From Myxococcus stipitatus (GTDB lineage: Bacteria > Myxococcota > Myxococcia > Myxococcales > Myxococcaceae), in the NCBI RefSeq assembly GCF_021412625.1, contig NZ_JAKCFI010000002.1, positions 930,001 to 994,000 of the forward strand: 64,000 nucleotides of DNA. Direction: 5' to 3'. Below the pieces are notes generated by a model. It had not been told where the DNA came from and ran no database searches. It saw nothing but the letters and a program-made list of their open reading frames with translations. Positions 59,154-64,000 of this stretch are shown piece by piece. The first letter of the stretch is position 1. Each line of letters opens with the position of its first letter. Made by a program: the position numbers and the translations under genes.

Positions 59154-60211
59154 GACTTCCTTCCAGCGCCCAGCTTCGGCGACACCTTCTCCAGGATGAG
59201 ACCACCCAGCCCCGCGGCATCCGCGCGGGCGTTGCGGGCGGGGACGCCCACCACCTGCTCGACGAAGCGCACGCCCACCGCGTTGTCCGTGGCGGGACCC
59301 GCCAGCACGTCCACGTCGATGCCGTACGTCTCCTTGAGGTGACGCACGCCGCCGGCCGCGCCCACCGGGTCGTTGGCGCACATCACCCACGCGCCCGCCA
59401 GGCCCTTGAGCTCCGGGTCGGCCAGGATGGCCTGCACGCCGTACTCGCCCATGATGCCGTCGCCCGTCTCCGCGACGATGACGTCCACGTCCGCCGCCGC
59501 CAGCTCGCTGAACAGCACCCGCGCCACGCGCGCCGCCGTGCGGGGGCCCGTGCAGACGATGCCCGCGTCCGTGAAGTCCATCACCACGTCCGCGCCGGAG
59601 TCCTGCATGCTCAGCGTGTCGCGCATCAGCGACACGCCGGTGAGCTTGGCGCCACCCACGCGGTAGCCGGCCTGCGCCAGCTTGCGCACCATGGCGCTCG
59701 CCGCGTACGTCTTGCCCGCGTTCATGCAGGTGCCCACCACGTACACCACCGGGCACTTCACCGGCGCCGACGAGCCCTTCAGCGCGCCGGAGGTGATGTG
59801 CGCCGGCTGCCCGTTGCGGGACAACAGCTCCGGGAACTCCAGCACCTGGCCCAGCACCTCGGCCTCGAAGGGCGTGCCCACGCCGGGGTTGTGGGACGTG
59901 CACTTGCCGATGACGCCGCCCATGTTGAGCACGTGCAGCCGCTGCCCCACGCTCACGGATTCGGGCACCACGCCCTCGTAGCCGTGCAGCGCGTTGCGGT
60001 GGCCCAGCGCGCCCACCATGATGTCGCCCGCGTGCAGCGTGACCAGCCGCCCGTGGCAGTCCTCGAGCTGGTTGTAGACGCTCTTCTCCCCGTGGATGCG
60101 CACCGCGATGACGGCGCCCTCCTCGGCGCGCACCTCGGGGGTGAGGTGCACGGTGCGGCCCAGCCCCAGGTTGCGGGTGACGCTACCGACCTTGTCGACG
60201 AAGACCTTCAT
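59150..60211 (-). CDS. P-loop protein resembling DUF1611/DgcN, embedded in the arginine operon
   Basis: 353 residues from the ATG at 60211 (MKVFVDKVGSVTRNLG). The N-terminal half is a beta-rich domain (RIHGEKSVYNQLED, GDIMVGALGHRNALHGYEG). The C-terminal half starts with a P-loop VVYVVGTCMNAGKTYAASAM, then GGAKLTGVSLMRDTLSMQDSGA and DVIVAETGDGIMGEYGV. Spacing and residues around the P-loop resemble DUF1611/DgcN (VGTDCSVGKKYTA, TGQTGIFISGRGVAIDA) rather than a standard Arg enzyme. It lies two bases after argG and overlaps argC by four, so it is translated as part of the pathway. An N-acetyltransferase or amino-acid ligase-like role is a guess. Confidence 0.75.
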   Translation of the reverse strand: MKVFVDKVGSVTRNLGLGRTVHLTPEVRAEEGAVIAVRIHGEKSVYNQLEDCHGRLVTLHAGDIMVGALGHRNALHGYEGVVPESVSVGQRLHVLNMGGVIGKCTSHNPGVGTPFEAEVLGQVLEFPELLSRNGQPAHITSGALKGSSAPVKCPVVYVVGTCMNAGKTYAASAMVRKLAQAGYRVGGAKLTGVSLMRDTLSMQDSGADVVMDFTDAGIVCTGPRTAARVARVLFSELAAADVDVIVAETGDGIMGEYGVQAILADPELKGLAGAWVMCANDPVGAAGGVRHLKETYGIDVDVLAGPATDNAVGVRFVEQVVGVPARNARADAAGLGGLILEKVSPKLGAGRKS

Positions 60212-60213
60212 CC

Positions 60214-61407
60214 TCAGCCTCCCTTCGCCTTGTGCGAGAGCATCTGCGCCACGCCGTACAGCTTGGCGAAGCCAGCGGCCTCCGAGCCCGTCCACAGCAC
60301 GTTCGCCTCACCGTACGTCGCCACCTTCGCGTCCATGAGCGAGTAGGGCGAGCGCACGCCTTCCACCACCATGGAGCGCGGGTGCAGCACCAGCCGGACC
60401 TCGCCCGTCACGCGCTCCTGCGACGAGGTGAGGAACGCCTCCAGGTCCTTCACCAGCGGATCGAAGAAGTGGCCCTCGTGCAGCAGCGAGCCGTAGAGGT
60501 TGCCCACCGTCTCCTTCCAGAACAGCTGCTTGCCCGACAGCACCAGCTTCTCCAGCTCGCGGTGCGAGGTGATGAGCAGGTGCGCGGCCGGCGCCTCGAA
60601 GCCCACGCGGCCCTTGATGCCCAGGATGGTGTCGCCCAGGTGCACGCCCCGGCCGATGCCGTACTGGCGGCCGAGCACGTTGAGCGCCTCCACCAGCTCC
60701 ACCGCGCCCAGCGCCTTGCCGTCCAGCGAGGTGGGAACGCCCTGCTCGAAGCCGATGGTGAGCGGACGGGGCTTCAGGTCGGTGGGAATCTCCCCGGAGG
60801 GGAAGGCCGCCTCGGGCAGCGCGCTCCACGAGTTGAGCGTCTCGCTGCCGCCCACGGACGTGCCCCACATGCCCTCGTTGACGGAGTAGGCGCCCAGCTT
60901 CGGCGGCAGGTGGATGCCGCGCTCGGCGAGGAACGACAGCTCCTGCTGGCGGCTCAGGCCCAGCGTCCGGATGGGGGTGAGCAGCTCCAGGTCGCCTGCC
61001 AGCGAGCGGAACGCCACGTCGAAGCGCACCTGGTCGTTGCCCGCGCCGGTGCTGCCGTGCGCCAGCGACTGCGCGCCCAGCTCGCGCGCCACGCGCACCA
61101 CCTCCACCGCCTGGCACGCGCGCTCCGCGGAGACGCTCAAGGGGTAGAGCTGGCCGCGCAGCACGTTGCCGGCGATGAGGTAGCGCAGGTAGCCCTGGAA
61201 CAGGGTGCCGCGCGCGTCCACCGTCTTGTGCGCCACCGCGCCCAGCTGGGCGGACAGCGCCTCGATCCTGGCGAGCTGCTCGGGCGGGAAGCCACCGGTG
61301 TCCACGGTGACGGTGGTGACCGCGTAGCCCTGCTCGCGCAGGTACACGGTGCAGAATGCGGTATCGAGTCCGCCGGAGAAGGCCAGCACCACGTTCTTCT
61401 TGCTCAT
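60214..61407 (-). CDS. argG: Argininosuccinate synthase
   Basis: 397 residues from the ATG at 61407, with AGGAG upstream (an ATG five codons earlier is possible). The PP-loop ATP site AFSGGLDTAF and downstream segments AHGSTGAGNDQVRF and YSVNEGMWGTSVGG match ArgG. It condenses citrulline and aspartate with ATP. It follows argH after 24 bases and precedes the P-loop gene by two. Confidence 0.95.
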   Translation of the reverse strand: MSKKNVVLAFSGGLDTAFCTVYLREQGYAVTTVTVDTGGFPPEQLARIEALSAQLGAVAHKTVDARGTLFQGYLRYLIAGNVLRGQLYPLSVSAERACQAVEVVRVARELGAQSLAHGSTGAGNDQVRFDVAFRSLAGDLELLTPIRTLGLSRQQELSFLAERGIHLPPKLGAYSVNEGMWGTSVGGSETLNSWSALPEAAFPSGEIPTDLKPRPLTIGFEQGVPTSLDGKALGAVELVEALNVLGRQYGIGRGVHLGDTILGIKGRVGFEAPAAHLLITSHRELEKLVLSGKQLFWKETVGNLYGSLLHEGHFFDPLVKDLEAFLTSSQERVTGEVRLVLHPRSMVVEGVRSPYSLMDAKVATYGEANVLWTGSEAAGFAKLYGVAQMLSHKAKGG

Positions 61408-61431
61408 GTCGTCACTCCTCACGGGGAAGAA

Positions 61432-62781
61432 TCAGTCGGCCCACACGCGCTCGGCGGCCTGCGCCAGCGCGCGGTGGGTGTCATCGAGCCAGCCGCGCGC
61501 GGCGGCCAGCTCCTCGCGGGCCTGGGCGAGGCCCAGGTTCCCGGCGCCACCCAGGTGGGTGGCCGTCAGTGCGCCCCGGTCCGGATGGAACGTGCCGTCC
61601 GCCAGCTCCCGGCCCACCTGCCGGTAGGCGTCGCGGAAGGGCAGTCCCCCGGCCACCAGCACATAGGCATGGTGCGCCGCGTACAGCGTGTCGTCACTGG
61701 CGCGCGCCGCCGCGTCCGCCCTCACCTGGAGCACCGGCACCAGGCGCGTGAGCACGTCCAACAACGCCCGCGCCGACGTCAATCCCGCCAGGGTGGGGCG
61801 CTTGAGCAACTGGAAGTCGCGGTGGTAGCTGGAGGGCAGCCCACCGGCGATGGCCTCCACCTGGTGGGCGATGCCGCGCAGCTCGCGGCAGCGCCCGCGC
61901 GCCAGCTCCACCACGTCCGGGTTCTTCTTCTGCGGCATGATGGACGAGCCGGTGGTGAACGCGTCCGGCAGCCCGAGGAAGCCGAACTCGTCCGTGCTGT
62001 AGAGCTGCACGTCCCACAGCCACTTCTCCAGGGTGCCCGCCACCGAGCACGCCCAGCCCAGCACCGCCGCCTCGTGCCGGCCGCGGCCGTTCTGCGCGTC
62101 GATGGGGCTGCGCTGCACGCGGCTGAAGCCCAGCAGCTTCGCGGTGTACTCCCGGTCGATGGGCAGCGGCACGCCGAAGCCCGCCGCCGCGCCGAGCGGG
62201 CAGCGGTCCACCCGGCCCCACACGCCGCGCAGCGCCTCCAGCTCCTCGAGGAGCCCCTCCGCGAAGGCCATGCCCCACATGCCGAAGGTGGACGGCATGG
62301 CCCGGCGCAGGTGCGTGTAGCCCGGCATCGCCACCGCCGCGTGCCGCTCGGCGAAGTCGAGGAAGGCCTCCGCCAGCCCCACGGCGCCCGCGCCCAGGGC
62401 GAGCAGCTCCTCGCGCAAGAGCAGCCGCACGGCGAGCAGGACCTGGTCGTTGCGCGAGCGCGCCAGGTGGATGCGCTTGCCCGCGTCGCCCACGCGCTCC
62501 ACCAGCGCGGCCTCCAGCGCGGTGTGGCCGTCCTCCTGCTCCGGGCGGATGGTGAAGCGGCCCTCGCGCGCCTCGTCGTGCAGGCCCTTGAGGGCCTTCA
62601 CCAGCGCGCGCGCCTCGTCCTGCTTCAAGAGGCCCACGTGCGCGAGCATCCGCGCGTGCGCGGCGCTGCCCAGCGCGTCGTGCGGCGCCAGGGACAGGTC
62701 CACCACGGGGTCGTCCCCCACGGTGAAGCGGTGGATGACCGCGTCGAGCGCGGCGCCCTTGCCCCACAGGGTGTCAGCCAC
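61432..62781 (-). CDS. argH: Argininosuccinate lyase
   Basis: 449 residues from the GTG at 62781, which lies inside the end of the preceding deacylase gene (eight-base overlap). The fumarase/aspartase-superfamily signature GSSIMPQKKNPD is present, along with ARSRNDQVLLAVRLLLR and MPGYTHLRRAMPST. It splits argininosuccinate into arginine and fumarate, the last step of the pathway. Confidence 0.96.
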   Translation of the reverse strand: MADTLWGKGAALDAVIHRFTVGDDPVVDLSLAPHDALGSAAHARMLAHVGLLKQDEARALVKALKGLHDEAREGRFTIRPEQEDGHTALEAALVERVGDAGKRIHLARSRNDQVLLAVRLLLREELLALGAGAVGLAEAFLDFAERHAAVAMPGYTHLRRAMPSTFGMWGMAFAEGLLEELEALRGVWGRVDRCPLGAAAGFGVPLPIDREYTAKLLGFSRVQRSPIDAQNGRGRHEAAVLGWACSVAGTLEKWLWDVQLYSTDEFGFLGLPDAFTTGSSIMPQKKNPDVVELARGRCRELRGIAHQVEAIAGGLPSSYHRDFQLLKRPTLAGLTSARALLDVLTRLVPVLQVRADAAARASDDTLYAAHHAYVLVAGGLPFRDAYRQVGRELADGTFHPDRGALTATHLGGAGNLGLAQAREELAAARGWLDDTHRALAQAAERVWAD

Positions 62782-63835
62782 GGGCCAGCTCCTCGAAGTA
62801 GCCGCGCAGCAGGCGCGTGTAGAAGACGGCGCCAGCCTCCAGCTCCGCCCGGGTGATGTACTCGTCCGCCAGGTGGCTGCGCAGCGTGTCGCCGGGGCCC
62901 ACCTTCACCGCTGGCAGGTCGCCCAGGAACGCCCAGTCCGACGTGGTGCTGGAGCCCACCGGCTCCTCGCCGGACGCCTTCCTCGCCGCCCGGACGATGG
63001 GCTGCGCGTCCGACGTCGCCTTGGGCAGGTAGCGCGCGGAGTGGACCTTGACCTCGCTGCGGAGCATCCCGCCGATGCGCTGGGCCACCTCCGCGTGGTC
63101 CATGCTCGGCGTGGTGCGCAGGTCGACGAAGAACTCGCACGTGTCCGGCACCTGGTTGCGCGCCAGCCCGCCGGAGATCTGCGTCACCTGCGCCCGCGCC
63201 TCGCCCAGGAGCGGGTGGTTCGGGAAGCGCAGCTCCGACAGCAGGGCGATGTCGCTGGCGGCCACGTGGATGGCGTTGACCGCCTGCGCGGAGTGCGCGT
63301 GCGCCACGTGCGCGCTGCGGCCGTGCGCCGTGCAGCGCAAGAGCAGCATGCCCCGCTGCGCGGTGCAGGGCTTGAGGCTGGTGGGCTCGCCCACGACGGC
63401 GGCGTCCAGCGGCCCCAGTTCGGGCAACAGCGGCCCCAGGCCGTTGCCGCCCGTCTCCTCCTCGGCGGTGAACGCGAAGACGACCTCGCCGCCCTCGGGG
63501 ACTCCCTCCTCCAGCAGGGCGCGCGCGGCGACGAGCATGCCCGTCACGCAGCCCTTGGCGTCGTTGCTGCCCAGGCCGTACAGCCGGTCCTCGCGCCACT
63601 CGGGCGCGTGGGGCGCGTACGTCCACCCGGCGCACGGCTTCACCGTGTCCAGGTGGGAGTTGACGAGCAGCCGGCGCGGGCCCGTGCCCACGGAGAACCA
63701 CACGTTGTGGCCCTTGCGCTGGACGCGCGCGCCCCAGCCCTCCGCCCACCCGGACACCGTGTCCGCGATGAGGCGCTCGTCACCCGACACGCTGGGGATG
63801 GCCACCAGCGCCTGGAGCAGCTCCGCCGCGGTCAT
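62774..63835 (-). CDS. ArgE/DapE-like M20 deacylase
   Basis: 353 residues; the ATG at 63835 overlaps the argB stop (ATGA). Metal-binding segments of M20 peptidases are present: LVNSHLDTVKP, GLGSNDAKGCVTGM, FTAEEETGGNG, VVGEPTSL, and the last His in a VGPGDTLRSH context. In this operon the obvious role is removing the acetyl group from N-acetylornithine or N-acetylcitrulline. Both versions exist in bacteria, and LysW-type carriers are a third, so the exact substrate is left open. Confidence 0.88.
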   Translation of the reverse strand: MTAAELLQALVAIPSVSGDERLIADTVSGWAEGWGARVQRKGHNVWFSVGTGPRRLLVNSHLDTVKPCAGWTYAPHAPEWREDRLYGLGSNDAKGCVTGMLVAARALLEEGVPEGGEVVFAFTAEEETGGNGLGPLLPELGPLDAAVVGEPTSLKPCTAQRGMLLLRCTAHGRSAHVAHAHSAQAVNAIHVAASDIALLSELRFPNHPLLGEARAQVTQISGGLARNQVPDTCEFFVDLRTTPSMDHAEVAQRIGGMLRSEVKVHSARYLPKATSDAQPIVRAARKASGEEPVGSSTTSDWAFLGDLPAVKVGPGDTLRSHLADEYITRAELEAGAVFYTRLLRGYFEELARG

Positions 63836-64000
63836 CCCACGGTCCCCGCCGGCTTCGGCGCCGACTCGCGGACCACCATGGTGCCGCTGCCCTCGTTGGT
63901 GAAGACCTCCTCCAGGAGCGCGTTGGGGGCCACGCCGCTCACCAGGTGCACGCTGCCCACGCCGCCCACGAGCGCGTGGCGGATGGCGTGCGCCTTGGGA
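63832..64000 (-). CDS. argB: Acetylglutamate kinase, C-terminal part (runs off the window)
   Basis: Only the last 55 codons are inside the window. They read HAIRHALVGGVGSVHLVSGV, then APNALLEEVFTNEGSGTMVV, then a short tail RESAPKPAGTVG. This matches the end of ArgB, where GGVxxVHxxxG...LLxExFTxxGxGTMI is conserved. ArgB phosphorylates N-acetylglutamate. The stop (TGA at 63832-63834) overlaps the next gene. Confidence 0.9.
   Translation of the reverse strand, partial: PKAHAIRHALVGGVGSVHLVSGVAPNALLEEVFTNEGSGTMVVRESAPKPAGTVG

Noticed and set aside
60232..62856. An 874-codon plus-strand frame opposite argG and argH
   Set aside because: Composition is that of antisense GC-rich DNA, and both underlying genes are unmistakable.

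Overview
The window is high-GC DNA from a myxobacterium, most likely of the Myxococcus/Corallococcus/Pyxidicoccus group. The strongest marker is an adjacent mrpA-mrpB-mrpC developmental regulatory cassette; the MrpC product has the 248-residue length I recall for M. xanthus MrpC. A Hanks-type kinase, a membrane-linked sulfatase, a CheR-TPR protein and large RHS proteins also fit. Nearly all of the window is coding. I saw no rRNA, tRNA, CRISPR array, IS element or prophage.

Layout. 1-4.8 kb: the 3' part of a CheR-type methyltransferase, a CpoB/YbgF-like lipoprotein, an apparent selenoprotein phosphoesterase whose in-frame UGA is followed by a SECIS-like hairpin, rpmE and a solitary DNA methyltransferase. 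4.8-10.4 kb: an M1 aminopeptidase divergent from a two-gene fatty-acid beta-oxidation operon (FadN-like plus thiolase). 10.5-14.5 kb: a membrane-anchored MutS-like ATPase and a two-gene D-glutamate/dipeptide operon (DgcN-like and DgcA/epimerase-like). 14.7-21.7 kb: small envelope proteins, a YejM-like sulfatase, and a LysR regulator next to an aromatic amino acid hydroxylase. 21.9-25.4 kb: mrpC, mrpB and mrpA, with a readable mrpC control region (sigma-54 promoter, MrpB-like palindrome, MrpC-like palindrome). 25.4-34.7 kb: a fused membrane/spermidine-synthase-like protein, a lone Flp pilin, a membrane-anchored cupin, a TipA-like MerR regulator with a classical 19-bp-spacer promoter, and two large polytopic membrane proteins.

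34.9-48 kb is the main accessory region. Two secreted RHS-repeat proteins lie in direct tandem. They share an apparently identical 5,008-bp block (35401-40408 and 42561-47568, offset 7,160 bp) and differ only in their C-terminal tips. RHS-B is followed by a small AT-rich gene that looks like its immunity partner; RHS-A has none. Each copy has its own upstream arrangement: a TolB-like gene plus a decayed Cys-rich lipoprotein gene for A, and an intact Cys-rich lipoprotein gene carrying an amber-interrupted TolB-like tail for B. A decayed zone follows (48.0-49.4 kb), with a broken copy of the amidohydrolase that comes next.

49.4-57.8 kb is housekeeping: an amidohydrolase, an RlmI-like rRNA methyltransferase, a kinase with a C-terminal ribbon-helix-helix-like segment, truA, a membrane protein, a Na+/H+ antiporter, and an ATP-grasp/zinc-ribbon pair. 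58.1-64 kb is a tightly packed arginine operon on the minus strand: argB (partial), an ArgE-like deacylase, argH, argG, a P-loop protein resembling the DUF1611/DgcN family, and argC. Its genes overlap by 4-8 bases or are separated by short gaps. The DgcN/DgcA pair near 13 kb could yield N-acetyl-L-glutamate, the first intermediate of the same pathway.
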